Source of the DNA: Selaginella moellendorffii
Taxonomy: Eukaryota; Streptophyta; Lycopodiopsida; Selaginellales; Selaginellaceae
Assembly (NCBI RefSeq): GCF_000143415.4
Contig: NW_003314262.1
Span: 5,862,304 to 5,926,303, forward strand
DNA length: 64,000 bases
Direction: 5' to 3'
Below are positions 32,698 to 43,849 of the stretch, in pieces. The notes under the pieces are model-generated. The model saw only the letters and a program-made list of their open reading frames with translations, had not been told where the DNA came from and did no database searches. Both the position numbers and the translations under genes were made by a program. How positions within the stretch are numbered: the stretch's first letter is position 1; each line of letters starts with the position of its first letter.

Positions 32698-33915
32698 TTG
32701 GCTTCCTTCATGGCGATTGGAGCTACTCTGGAACAATTAAAACCACGCGTGAGCGTCCGAGGAGAAGAACAAGAGGAGGAAGACAGATTTATGGAGAGTA
32801 CCATGGTGATCTGGGAGGAGCTCCCGCGGGATCTCGTGAGTAGCGTCGTTTCGTGGCTGCCAATCACCGACATTCTTCGATCGCGCACCATCTCCAAGCA
32901 GTTCCATGCGTGGATCAGCAGCATCAGCTTCCTGGACGAGATCGCAAGAGTCCCAACGCGAAGTTCCTGGCTGGTTCTCTTCCCCAGCTCCACACCATCC
33001 ATCGCCAGTGCCTACGATCCATCGCTGGACTCCTGGCTCTCGCTTCCGGTCCCGCTGCAAATCCAGCCACTGGCTTCTTCCAGAGGATTGATCTGTGGAG
33101 CTCCAAAACCCCATCTTGGGAGCGGCAGTAGCAGGAGCAGCAAAGAACTCCATGTTTGCAATCTCGTGACGAGATCATGGGTGAGAGTTCCTCAGCCTCG
33201 GGAGATGTCGCGATTCTTCTTCCTCGTCGTCGGGATGGTTTCCACCGGCAGGAGCGGATTCACGATCGTCGTCGCCGGATCCGACCTCGTCTCCCACCAT
33301 GCCTCCGCCAACTTCAAGCTCTCCGCCTGGGTGTTTGAGTCGCGCAGCTGGAAGTGGACGAAAGGTGGCACTGTTTTGATCGACGCGGCCATCTCGACGA
33401 GCAAGGCGATGAGCGGCAGCACGCTGTTCGTCGTGTCTGGAAACCGCGAGCTCGCAGCATACGATCTTGGTCGAGGAAGCTGGCGGCGTGTGGATCTTCC
33501 AGCAAAGGAGCTCACGTCAGTGAAGCTGGTTGATCGTCTGGGAAGGCTGGTGCTCGTTGCTCGCACTAACCAGGACGAGATCTCCATCTGGGAACTCCAC
33601 CAAGAACAGCACAGAAGCCGAGAGAAATCTCTTCCAAGCGATGATCCAAGCTTCTGGATAGAACTGGACAGAATGCCTCGGTGCTTGAGCGACGAGCTTC
33701 TCCTCAAATCACCGTCGCGAAGATTTGCGTGCGTTGGAAGCGGCGATGTGGCTTACTTCTCCGGCACCAAGTGCGCATCGATCCTCGCCTACACATTCTC
33801 GACCAGGAGCTGGCGATGGACGAGCTGCTGCTCCAGCAATCCCCATTACGACATGCTCCGGGGCATCTGCCTCGAGCCCCGGCTGGAAATCAGCCCCGGA
33901 TCATCCAAGAAGTAG
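32698..33915 (+). CDS. F-box protein with kelch-like/beta-propeller C-terminus
   Basis: F-box proteins recruit substrates to SCF ubiquitin ligases. The single exon encodes 405 residues. The F-box (about 38-80) reads IWEELPRDLVSSVVSWLP followed by RSRTISKQFHAWI. The rest has repeated W/Y-rich strands (YDPSLDSWLSLPV, LVTRSWVRVP, FESRSWKWTKGG, YDLGRGSWRRVDLP, FSTRSWRWTSC) typical of F-box/kelch proteins. The true start may be ATG 32791 (MESTMVIWEELP), because the first 31 residues look like leader sequence. The GCN2 gene begins 168 bp downstream. Substrate unknown. Confidence 0.87.
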   Translation: MASFMAIGATLEQLKPRVSVRGEEQEEEDRFMESTMVIWEELPRDLVSSVVSWLPITDILRSRTISKQFHAWISSISFLDEIARVPTRSSWLVLFPSSTPSIASAYDPSLDSWLSLPVPLQIQPLASSRGLICGAPKPHLGSGSSRSSKELHVCNLVTRSWVRVPQPREMSRFFFLVVGMVSTGRSGFTIVVAGSDLVSHHASANFKLSAWVFESRSWKWTKGGTVLIDAAISTSKAMSGSTLFVVSGNRELAAYDLGRGSWRRVDLPAKELTSVKLVDRLGRLVLVARTNQDEISIWELHQEQHRSREKSLPSDDPSFWIELDRMPRCLSDELLLKSPSRRFACVGSGDVAYFSGTKCASILAYTFSTRSWRWTSCCSSNPHYDMLRGICLEPRLEISPGSSKK

Positions 33916-34083
33916 TGAGAAAACCCTGTAAGATTGTTCTTCCACTCCAAGAACATACCATTGGATTGCAGATCGCTCTCGCCTCGTTCGCTTGTATGCT
34001 TGCGCTAGACCTAGAAATATTGCTAGAAATGTGAGCTTGGAGTTAAACCTAGAAGGGGGCTTCTCTTTCTCTTCGATGGAGTG

Positions 34084-37000
34084 ATGGGAAAGAACAAGCG
34101 CGGCGCCCCCGCCAAGAGCAAGGGCAAGGGCAAGGGCAAGGGCAAGAGCAAGGCGCGGCAATCCATTACCAGCAATGCCAGCGACGACGGCGATGCGCTG
34201 CTCGACGAGGAGATCACCGCTTTGTAAGTTTCACGCGAATTGTAGCTCAGCCGACTGAATTCTCCTCGATCAGATCGGCGATATTTCAGAACGATTTCAG
34301 CGTTGTCGCGGATCATCTGATCAAGGAGCTCACAATAAATCTTCGGTAAGCTTTTTCTTCGTGAGAATTTCTTTTTCTCGAGCAATTATCTTCCAGGCCA
34401 CATTCTGAGAATGAAAACGATTTTTCTGCTCATCTCTTCGTAAGGTGGGGTTGAAAATTTGTCTAGCAGAAAATTCTTCGCTCACTTGGTGCTTGATTGC
34501 TAGGTGTTTTCCTGGCTATCCCTGGAAGCCCCCGAAGTTACAAATCGCAGCGAGTGATAAATCGTTGGAAACTGAGTGCCATATTCTACACGGAATGCTG
34601 GTGGAACAGGTTCGCAAACTGTAGTCTAACTCATTGTCGATCTAGCATTTTCCTTCTTAGGCTGCTTTGTGTGCTCGAGAAGGAAGAGTTATGATCTTCA
34701 ATCTTGTTGAAGCTGCCCAGGAGTATTTCTCGGAATGTCTCGCCAACTTAGCTCAAGAGCAAAAAAAGGTAAATTCTCTGAGAATCTTGGTTCTGACATG
34801 GCCATATCGTTTCATTTTCTGTGTCTAGGAGTTGGACGAAAGCATCGCACAAATGTCCGAGCCTCCCATTGTCAAGGAATCAGAGCCAGTGAACTCTGAT
34901 TTCGTCTACTGTGACTTATGGGAAAATAGTGGCACCTGGGAAGGCCCGGACAGTCTTCCCACTGGACAGACTCCATTAGAAAAGGAGATTCCTTCGTCAA
35001 GTATTCCAAGCAGACCTGGTTTTCGGAGACCACCAGCTTTAGTTTTACCAGAGCTAAAGCCGCGGGATTCAAAGCAACATATTAAAGGTTTAGATGCTGA
35101 TAATGAACCCCGCGAAGCATCGGCAGAAGACGAGCAGTTATCTAAAGACGCGGCTGTGAGCGAATTTCTGCTTAAAGCATTCTCTGGCTACAAGGTGGCG
35201 CGAACTACGAGGGTATGATTTCTAGTTTTAGTCTTTGCTAATTAGTGGCGCTTTTTGTAGCAACCGGCTATGACTTCTGAGGCACTGGGAACCGGAGGCG
35301 ACGACGACGCCATATTTGCCATTCAAAAGGACTTGATTCTGGTTTGTACATTTTATAATTTTCTTGGCTGATATCGTTGCAGGTATATCTACTTCGTTTG
35401 GCCTGTGGCAAGAAAGGTCCTCTACCGAATTCATTGTCCGAATTGACTTCTCAATTGTCACAACTCGGTGTACGTGATGTTTTTCGAGAGAATTTGCTGT
35501 ATAAGTTTCTTTTTATGCAGATCATGCCATCGTGGGCCGAGGACTTGGTTTCTCGTCAACCTCAAATGTTTCAGGCAACATTCAAACGTATTTTTAAGCA
35601 GACCGTCGACAAGGATAATGTTTCGGAGTTTAAAGTAAGCATTGACATGATCATTGTTTGTGTTTTCTATTTCTAACGATGAACTTAGAGAAATTTGGAA
35701 AGGTTTTGGAATGCAAGTCCCGATTTGTTAGGAGAAAATGATGGCAATCTTGCAGCAATGAATTCGAGATACTTGTCTGACTTTGAAGAGCTTTGTTTGC
35801 TGGGTAAGGAAGAGCGTGATGGAATTTTCTTTACAAAAAAATCTCACGTGTTTTACACAGGGAAAGGTGGATTTGGCCATGTAGTTTTGTGCAAAAATAA
35901 ACTCGACGGGCGACGATATGCCATGAAGAAGGTCAAGCTTAAAGATGAAAACCCTTCCGACAAGATCTTGAGGTAAGTTATTGCCAGACTACAACGATCC
36001 TGAGACAAAATGTGACAGGGAGGTTGCTACTCTTTCACGTTTGCAACATCAACATGTTGTTCGCTATTATCAGGTTTGAGTTTCCTGTTCGTTTCTATGC
36101 CTGTGCTCAATTAATATTCATATAGGCGTGGTTCGAGACAGCAGCAGGGGGTTCTTCTGGCACTCCCTATGGAGAAGAATCTGAAATTTCGTCAAGCTGG
36201 GTCGATACGCCGGGCTCCTCAAGCAACGATGTCAACACGGTTTCAACATTTTTGTACATTCAAATGGAATACTGCCCAAGGTTGGTGTTAGTGCATTCTT
36301 TTTAGACCGTGTGACCATGTGGTTTCGATTTCAGGACGTTGAGAGAAGTGTTTGACACACGATCAGTTCTAGACAAGGAGTTGACTTGGGGAATTTTTCG
36401 TCAAATTGTCGAAGGCCTTTCACATATACATGGGCAAGGAATCATACATCGAGATCTTACGCCAAGTAATATATTTTTTGATACTCGAAATGATGTCAAG
36501 ATTGGTGACTTCGGCCTTGGTAAGTTTCGCATATTACGTATCAAATCGTTTATGACAGGTGTGTGTGCAGCTAAATTTGCGGATCTGCAAAATCCTGATC
36601 AAGATCACCGTGTTCCTGTAAAATTTGAAGCAAACGTAAAGTCACTCGAAGGGACTGGCCAAGTCGGTACCTACTTTTATAGAGCTCCAGAAATTGAACA
36701 AGCTTGGCCACACATTGATGAAAAGGTTGGTTTTCTAAGTTAAGAAACTTTACTGATCTTTCCTTTCAGGTTGATATGTACAGTCTGGGTGTCATTCTGT
36801 TTGAGCTGTGGCATCCATTCAGCACAGGCATGGAGCGTTATGTCACTTTGAACGAGCTGAAACAGCAAAATATTTTACCTTCAAACTGGGCGGCTAAGTT
36901 TCCGCACCAAGCAGCGTTGGTACATTTGCTAGTATCGCCTCATCCTCAAGACCGTCCTTCTGCACGGGAAGTTCTGCAATCCGAGCTCTTGCCTCCTAGG

Positions 37001-39137
37001 ATGGAAGATGAAGCATTGAAAGGTATTGCGACTTTTGGTTTCTACCTTACTTTTCTGGCTTTTCTCGTACAGATATTCTGCGAACCATCCACAGTACCGA
37101 TAATACTTTTGTTTTTGATCAAGTTATTGCTGCTTTGTTCGACGAGGAAAAACTAGCTTCGAAGACTGATAACGAAGCAAACCTTTCGATTGGTGACTTG
37201 GATCACCTTACGCCTAAATGGCTGACAGCACAAGAGCTGGTTATTGGCCTTACTAAAGACGTTCTTACGAGGCACGGGGCCCGCAAATTTCGAAGCCCAA
37301 GCATGACCGTAGCTTCTGATGTCAAGACATCAAACAGGTTGGCTTTTTTTTGTTGATCGGTTTAGAGGCTTACTTGTGCGCTTCTAGATCTGCCGTCAAA
37401 GTTATTAACTCTTCAGGAACGATGTTTGAATTACGTTATGACACCCGTCTTTTATTTGCGCGTTGGGTTGTCCTAAATCAGGTGATGTGTGTGTGTCTGT
37501 TTCTTTCTTCTCAGACGTGCATAATGTTTTCCAGAGCACGTCATGGAAGCGCTACGAGATTTCTCATACTTACAGGAAAGGCGTGGGATATCGTGCGCCA
37601 AAGGAGTATCTTCAAGTAAGGAATGTTTTGGTTTACAAAAACACAAAAAGGATTGCTTGCAGGGAGACTTTGACATAATCGGCGGTTATCGTGCATTAGC
37701 CGAAGCCGAGGTCATCAAGGTAATTGACGGAGTCCTGCATGGCTGTTCTTTCTTACAATCCAAGCTACAGGCAGCTGCCGATATCATTTCCAGGGTGTCC
37801 TCTACTGAAACATGCGAGCTACGTCTTAATCACCTTGAAATTCTAGATACCATATGGAGCTGGAGTGGCGTAACCAGACAGCAAAGGAAGAATGTGGCTC
37901 AGGTATGCTCTTGGATTTTACTTTTGAGATATTTTCTGTGCTTTATTTCAGATACTTGGAACTATGACCTTCCTCCGTCCTCAATCAGCAGACCGGAAGG
38001 CCAGATGGGTTTTTGTTCGTCGGCAGCTTATCCAGGCATGCTAATACGTGCTTAAGCTTTGTGAGGCTCAGTTTTTGCTGCAGGGTTTACATTTATCCGA
38101 AGCCGTGGTAGACAGGCTTCAAACAGCTGAACGTCGCTTCACAGGAAACGCGGATGAAGTTCTTGCTCGACTAAGAGGAGCTTTATCTAATAGTAAGATA
38201 CTACTCGTGTTTAACAAGCATAACCTTTGATCAGGTCCATCGAGCATCGAAGCGATTGAAGAGCTCTCAAGACTACTAAGCTATTTGAGAAATTGGCGTG
38301 TAGAAATGTTACTTACGGTCGACGTTTTCATCGTTCCGAGTGATTACTACTTTAATGCCGCGTATTTTCAGGTGATGAATATGATTTTTGACTCAGCTAA
38401 CAGTGCATGATATGTCAGATATATTTTCCTAGAACAAGCTACCCCGGGGCTCAGGGTATGCTTCTTGCCGTGGGAGGCCGCTATGATGTACTTCTTGAAC
38501 ACCTCGCTAAGGATTATGGAGTAAGAACTACAACTGTCCTTGCTTTCAATAACTTCACTTGATCAGGTACACACTCCACCGGGGGCAGTGGGACTGACTA
38601 TTGCTTTGCAAAAGCTGATCCATATTGCTATGAAAGATAGGTACTACGGAAGCTTGTTTATCAATGCAGAATTGAGCTTGTCATGCAGTAAAAATGAAAC
38701 GGAACCTGCTGAAGTTCTCGTATGTTGCCGAGGAGGGGGTGGTCTCCTGAAAGAGAGAATGGAATTAGCAGACGAATTATGGTCCGCAAATGTCAAGGTG
38801 AGCAGATTTATTGTGGTCATTCTCAACAAGCATCTACGTAGCAGGCGGACTTTGTATGTGCGATTGCTCCGAGCCTGACTGAGCAGTACGAATATGCGCA
38901 TGACAATGGAATCAAGGTGCTTGTAATCATCACGGAGTCCGGCTTATCCCAGGGGGTGGTCAAGGTAGTTTGCCTCCTCCTGTTTCCAAAGCTAAATCTT
39001 TTCGGTGTTGCATGCAGGTTCGCCATTTAGACTTCAAGTTTGAGGTAGACGTTCGCAGGGATGACTTGGCTAAAAGCTTGGCGGATTTGATTTCTGGTCC
39101 CCTAGCCGTGAAAATGCTACGACAGTCTCTGATCTAA
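34084..39137 (+). CDS. GCN2: eIF2-alpha kinase GCN2
   Basis: GCN2 senses uncharged tRNA and phosphorylates eIF2-alpha to reduce translation. I read 28 exons; they sum to 3708 bases, in frame, giving 1235 residues, close to the Arabidopsis length. Order: a basic KGKGKGK tract and RWD domain (exons 1-5, ending LAQEQKK), a linker, the kinase (GKGGFGHVVLC, YAMKKV, IIHRDLTPSNIFFD, DFGLAKF, GTYFYRAPEIEQ), then a HisRS-like region (RYEISHTYRKG, GDFDIIGG, LNHLEILDTIWSW, GGRYDVLLEHL) and an anticodon-binding-like C-terminus ending MLRQSLI. Introns are 38-66 bp. The intron at 38035-38083 has a GC donor (CAG|GCATGC), because read-through meets a stop at once. Exons around 37534 and 37719-37771 are my best choice among alternatives. 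Confidence 0.93.
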
Positions 39138-39257
39138 TCTGGTAACTTGATCTCATGAATTTTTTTTAAATATGATCTAATAGTTATGCTTAGATTCTTG
39201 TGAGCTTCTCAAAGTACACCCTTATGTGTAAGTTATTCCTTTTATGCGTTACTCCTC

Positions 39258-40571
39258 TCACAGCTCCGAGCATGATGCAGGTGCGAAAGTGACGGTGGAT
39301 TTCTCATTGTCGAACATGATATGGTAGCCTTGCTGCATCACATTGCCGATGATATTAATCCCGATGCTTGCGCTGGACATGATAGCGAGACAAGCGACTG
39401 ATTCGTTCCACGCTTCGGCATCGGCTCGACTTGGGACGACGATGTAGTTATCTTGGTGAAGGTTCATCCAAGCGTCCGGGAAATGTAGAGCAAGGGAGGG
39501 AAAGGTGTAGTCTCTCTGGAGGGAAATGTTATAGCACAGGTCTAGGCCTACCGAGGTGCCGTTAACCAGGGGAAGATTAATCCGGCGGCTGAAAACACTT
39601 ATCACTTGGATGTACACGCCAAGAGGAAGAAACGTTAGTGTAGTGCCAGAGTCGAAGATGGTGCCAACCGAGCTATCGAGGTCGCTGTGAGGCATGGAAA
39701 TGGTATAGCCGTCAGCCGAGACACTAGTGAGGTTCACGAAGTAGAACGTTTCGTCGCCATCGTGGGTGAGAAGAGGTGTGGACTGGGCATTTGAAGCATG
39801 GACCGGAGCAGCACTGCCGTAGAAGAAGGGGCTGGGATGGTCAAGTGGCGAAAGACAGTAGGAGAACTTGTTCCCGATGGAGTCACTCAGCTGTGTGATC
39901 AACGAGACTTGGCCTCGACCGAAGCCAGCAACGCCGTCTAGGTTCGGGAAGCCGCTTGAAGATAAGCTACAGCCGACGAGGATATCGGAAAACTTCGAAC
40001 TAGTCGTGTTGGACGTCCTGAGGGAGACGGTCTCCGTGACAACCAGGCCAGATGTTGCTCCTCCTCCTCCGTATTGGTACTGGTACTCGCAAGAGTAGAG
40101 GCAGTAGTCGTTGAAGTGTGAGCAGGCATCGGAGCAGCTCACAGTATGGAAAGTTGACGACTGTGTATAGTTGAAGCGGTTGGCGGCGCTTGGTAAGCAT
40201 TGCACCCAGACGAGGTCACTCCCGGTATCAAACAGGACGTCCATGCGTTGAGGAGGAGTTCCGAGCAGAAGAGGCATTGTGTAAGCACTGCCCACGTCGG
40301 TCATGGGGATCCCGGGAATAGCTTCCCCTTTGCCTTCTCCGGCCTTGGACGCTAGATATCTGGCTCGTAGGAAGCTGTTCTGGAACCTCTTGGAGATCGG
40401 TAAGTTGGAATCGCGTCTTCTGAGCTCTGTTCTGAATCCATCCTGTTGTGTGGCTCGCAGGAGCGGATGGACGTGAGCAGGAGCAAGTGGAAGCGTGAAA
40501 AGAGCCAGCGCGAAGAGCAGCAGGAGAAAGGAGGAGATCGCCATTGCCAAGGCTGTTTTTCGATCGAGCAC
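39258..40571 (-). CDS. Pepsin-like aspartic protease (A1, nepenthesin/CND41-like)
   Basis: A secreted plant aspartic endopeptidase. The single exon encodes 437 residues; the start may be the first Met (40571) or Met-10 (MAISSFLLLLFALALF), which gives a cleaner signal peptide. A propeptide follows, then YTMPLLLGTPPQRMDVLFDTGSDLVWVQC (first catalytic Asp, DTGS), a cysteine-rich nepenthesin-type insert (CSDACSHFNDYCLYSCEY), GVAGFGRGQVSL, and GTIFDSGTTLTFL (second catalytic Asp, DSGT). The C-terminus IIGNVMQQGYHIMFD is typical. It converges with GCN2 (121 bp) and diverges from the peroxidase gene. Confidence 0.92.
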   Translation of the reverse strand: MLDRKTALAMAISSFLLLLFALALFTLPLAPAHVHPLLRATQQDGFRTELRRRDSNLPISKRFQNSFLRARYLASKAGEGKGEAIPGIPMTDVGSAYTMPLLLGTPPQRMDVLFDTGSDLVWVQCLPSAANRFNYTQSSTFHTVSCSDACSHFNDYCLYSCEYQYQYGGGGATSGLVVTETVSLRTSNTTSSKFSDILVGCSLSSSGFPNLDGVAGFGRGQVSLITQLSDSIGNKFSYCLSPLDHPSPFFYGSAAPVHASNAQSTPLLTHDGDETFYFVNLTSVSADGYTISMPHSDLDSSVGTIFDSGTTLTFLPLGVYIQVISVFSRRINLPLVNGTSVGLDLCYNISLQRDYTFPSLALHFPDAWMNLHQDNYIVVPSRADAEAWNESVACLAIMSSASIGINIIGNVMQQGYHIMFDNEKSTVTFAPASCSEL

Positions 40572-41185
40572 CCGAGCCGCCGAAGACAGAACTTATGTGA
40601 GGCGATGTAAGTATATTTTGCGTGAGCTTGGATTTGTCGTGCGAGCACACCAAGCATGCGGAGCTTATAAAGATTGTGTGTTTCGATTTCCAGGCCAGCA
40701 CCAAAGGCAGATGGTAGACGGTCTCATCAAAACCGAAGCTTACATTTTGCGTAAGAATCACTTAAGCATTTTGACTTTGCTATACAGCGCTTGTTTTCCC
40801 GACTAAAAAGAATTTTCTCCCCTCATCTCTTTTGTGCAGCCGCCAAATGGTTGACTGATCAGATCGAGCTTATTCTTATTTGCAGGTATGTTAAAGGAAA
40901 AAAGTGACTCTTTCTAATAAATGTTAATGTCTTCTACAGCTCCAGGTGAAAGACTACCAATCTAACAATTGTTGAAACATTGGATGTTCTTTATTTCCTT
41001 CTCGTTTATGAAATCTAATGGTTCTGAATATTCTATGCGCTATGTTGGTGGGAAGTTCACGAGTTTGCCACCACTTTTCAGAGCTCTTGTCCAGAAAGTC
41101 GGCGAGCCCCAGCACCAATCTCTCGGTCTGTATATATATTATTCGTTCGGTATAATGTTCTGAAAGCTATGTTGAGGAGAACGCC
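40572..41185. other. Divergent promoter region between protease and peroxidase
   Basis: No gene recognised. A TATATATATT run near 41131-41140, about 50 bp upstream of the peroxidase ATG, could serve as a TATA element. Confidence 0.4.
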
Positions 41186-42317
41186 ATGACACGGCAAACG
41201 CTAGTTCTTCTCGTCTGCTCGGTGTTTTTACTCGGCCTGTCCAACTCGGAGTACTACTCAGTCGACACTTTCGGTGGTAACGGGTTTTCAAAAGGACTGA
41301 GGTTTGGATTCTATGCAGCTACTTGTCCAAAAGTGGAAACCATTGTCCGGGAGTCTTTCACTAGCAATATCTTTCGAGACCCGACTGCTGCCGGTGCTCT
41401 CATTCGTTTGGCGTTCCACGATTGCCAAGTCGGGGTACGTAGATGTTTTCCTCCAATCTTAACAGTTTTGGCCAACTTTCTGTGCTTCTCCAGGGCTGTG
41501 ACGCGTCCATCCTGCTCAGCTCCTCCGACTCGATCACCAGCGAGCTCGTCTCCGATAGAAACTTTGGAATCCGTCGACTGGATTTCATTGACAGCATCAA
41601 GAGCTCGCTCGAAGCGTCGTGCCCGGGTGTGGTTTCCTGTGCGGACATCATAGCCTTGGCTGCAAGAGACTCCATCAGGATCTCGGGGGGACCAAACATT
41701 CCCATACTCCTGGGACGAAGGGACTCCACAAGCGCCAGTAACTTAGCGGCCGATCGATCCATTCCACTCCCAACTATCAGCGTCGACGACACCATCAGCC
41801 TGTTCCAGTCCAAAGGCATGACGCTCCAAGAAACAGTGGCCATTCTAGGTACTCCTACTTCCAAATTCCCACTGCTGCTCCAGCTCTTTTCTTCGCTCTT
41901 TTCTTGTTTGTAGGTGCTCACACTGTTGGTGTTGGCCACTGCGTAAGCGTCCTGGATCGACTGTATCCAACGCAAGACCCCAACTTGCTCCCTCCTCGCT
42001 CAGCGCAGCTCCGAGCTCAGTGTCCTCCCACGCCGCCACAGCTCCTCAACAACAACACCTTCTTCGCCAATGACTTCACCAACGTGTTCTTCGACAACCA
42101 GTACTTCCGAGACATTCTCAATGGGCAGGGGCTGTTTGGAATCGACTCAAAGATCGCGCTTGACAAGAGAACCTCCCGGATTGTCTCCATGTTTGCGACG
42201 AACCAGGCGTACTTCTTTGCGGTCTTCTCCTCGGCGTTTAATAAGATGCTGGCGTCCAACGTTCTCACGGGTAGCAGTGGAGAGATTAGAAGAGATTGCA
42301 AGGTTGTCAACTCGTAA
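41186..42317 (+). CDS. Class III secretory peroxidase
   Basis: A haem peroxidase of the cell wall or vacuole that oxidises phenolics with H2O2. Three exons (41186-41434, 41494-41848, 41914-42317) give 335 residues. A signal peptide (LVLLVCSVFLLGLSNS) precedes FYAATCPKVETIV; the distal motif IRLAFHDC (catalytic Arg and His) is followed by QVGGCDASILL (Ca site). VVSCADIIALAARDSI, and the proximal haem ligand in LGAHTVGVGHC, are present; the C-terminal segment ends GEIRRDCKVVNS. Eight conserved cysteines appear to be in place. HDCQVGG replaces the more usual HDCFVNG. Intact. Confidence 0.92.
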
Positions 42318-42570
42318 GTAGATCATCGAAGTTTAAAGTTCTTTGCTATGGTTGCTATGATATAAAGAAAACCAATTGATTTGAGAAAGGAAGTTTTGAC
42401 ATTGTGATATGAGCTTTGACTTTTTTTTTCAGAGAATGATGGAATGAAAGTGAAGTCGTGGATTGAGAGTTCGATTTTCTCTCTATAAAGAACACGCTAA
42501 TCTTCGTCACCACCGAAATAAAACCATCAAGAGAACTATATGGGAGCTTTTGGCTTTGTGTTCGTTGAGT

Positions 42571-42670
42571 NNNNNNNNNNNNNNNNNNNNNNNNNNNNNN
42601 NNNNNNNNNNNNNNNNNNNNNNNNNNNNNNNNNNNNNNNNNNNNNNNNNNNNNNNNNNNNNNNNNNNNNN
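42571..42670. other. Assembly gap (100 N)
   Basis: Exactly 100 unknown bases, the usual placeholder for a scaffold gap of unknown size. Sequence continuity across it is not assured. Confidence 0.99.
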
Positions 42671-42708
42671 GGAAGAGAGGTCGCCGTGCTTGAGCCCGGT
42701 GAAAAACG

Positions 42709-42862
42709 AGCGGAGGTCTCCTCCAAGCATCCATCCAGCTCCTCGAGAACGTTGCTACAAGTAACTCCCGCCCAAGAGACGCACAGCTGCTGCGAGTTCC
42801 CCGAAGTCCAGTTTGCTGGGAAGGCTGGAAGAGCTCTCTCTTGCCAACTGCTCATTGCTGAT
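42709..42862 (-). pseudogene. LRRNT fragment of an LRR receptor kinase, inverted
   Basis: The minus strand encodes AFPANWTSGNSQQLCVSWAG then VTCSN, a clear leucine-rich-repeat N-terminal cap. It continues toward the gap as LEELDGCLEETSARF without good LRR periodicity. Upstream of it on the same strand there is no signal peptide; instead the opposite strand carries LRRs of a similar gene. This is a broken and inverted piece. Confidence 0.7.
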
Positions 42863-43780
42863 GACAAGAAGCTCGAGTACCTCTCCGTGTTCGACAAAGA
42901 CAAGCGTCACTGGGCAAATACCTCCTGGGCTTGGCAACTGCACAAAGATCGAGTGGTTTGACATTGACATCTACAAGGTCCAGTTCCACAACGCTGGGAC
43001 TCAATCGTCTACTCGCAGCAAAGAGCTGTGGAACATGACCCAGCTTGAGTTCCTCAGCGTGATTGGAACCATGTGTAGAGGGACAATCTCTTCATTGATA
43101 ACATGACCAAGCTCGCACACTTGAACGTCGGCTCAAACTCCATAATCGGAGGGGTCATATGACCAGGGGAAATTGGCAGGTGCAAGAGCTTGGTTTACCT
43201 CAACACCATCCCAGAGTCGATCCACTGGCAAACCTCCACATCTTTGGCTGGGAAGCAACATGCTGACTGGAGCAATCCCTTCCTCCCTTGCCCAGCTTTC
43301 CAGCCTCATAGGCTTACATTTGGATCACAACGCATAGGAGAGATCCCTTCATCACTGGCCCGCCTTCAAAAGCTGGAGACTTTGATACTACTTGTAAACA
43401 CGTTGGAGTTATGGGTTACATAACTTCAGCCAACTTTCTGCATGTTGAGATCCCCCTTGAACTGGCAAACTGTACCTCCTTGCAAGTGCTCGAGGTGTCT
43501 AAGAACAAGAGGCATTCCATCAGTCTTAAGACTCTGGGGAAAGGAACAGGCTGGTGGGAAGCATCCCAGTTTCACTACTTACAAAGCTGGAGTGATTCAA
43601 GGTAGGGAGTAACCCTATCCATGGCTTGGATATTGACTTGAGGAGACTTCAAGTTCTCTCCCTGGCAAGAAACACCTTTCAAGGTAGTCTTCCTCACAAC
43701 TCGAGGTTGCAACCACAACAACATTTATGGGGAAATTTCAAACACGATCAGTGAGCAATTAGACATATCATGGGAATTCA
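42863..43780 (+). pseudogene. Decayed LRR receptor-kinase ectodomain fragments
   Basis: The plus strand carries LRR pieces in at least three frames: KLEYLSVFD, TGQIPPGLGNCTKIEWFDI, LWNMTQLEFLSVIG, LAHLNVGSNSIIGG, IGEIPSSLARLQKLETL and EIPLELANCTSLQVLEVSKN. Stops and frameshifts separate them, and no kinase domain or membrane segment follows before AT-rich DNA at 43790. It is a truncated pseudogene. Confidence 0.8.
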
Positions 43781-43849
43781 TTCATTAGCTGTTTAGAGGG
43801 TTTCATGGTGAAGCATGATTATAGTATGCTGTTTTACTCAATTCTTGTA

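Noticed and set aside
37720-37770. Reading GCN2 straight through 37720-37770 as exon
   Set aside because: The stretch is 51 bp with good GT-AG ends, and removing it restores the family-like VIKAAADII; the frame is open either way, so this is a preference rather than proof.
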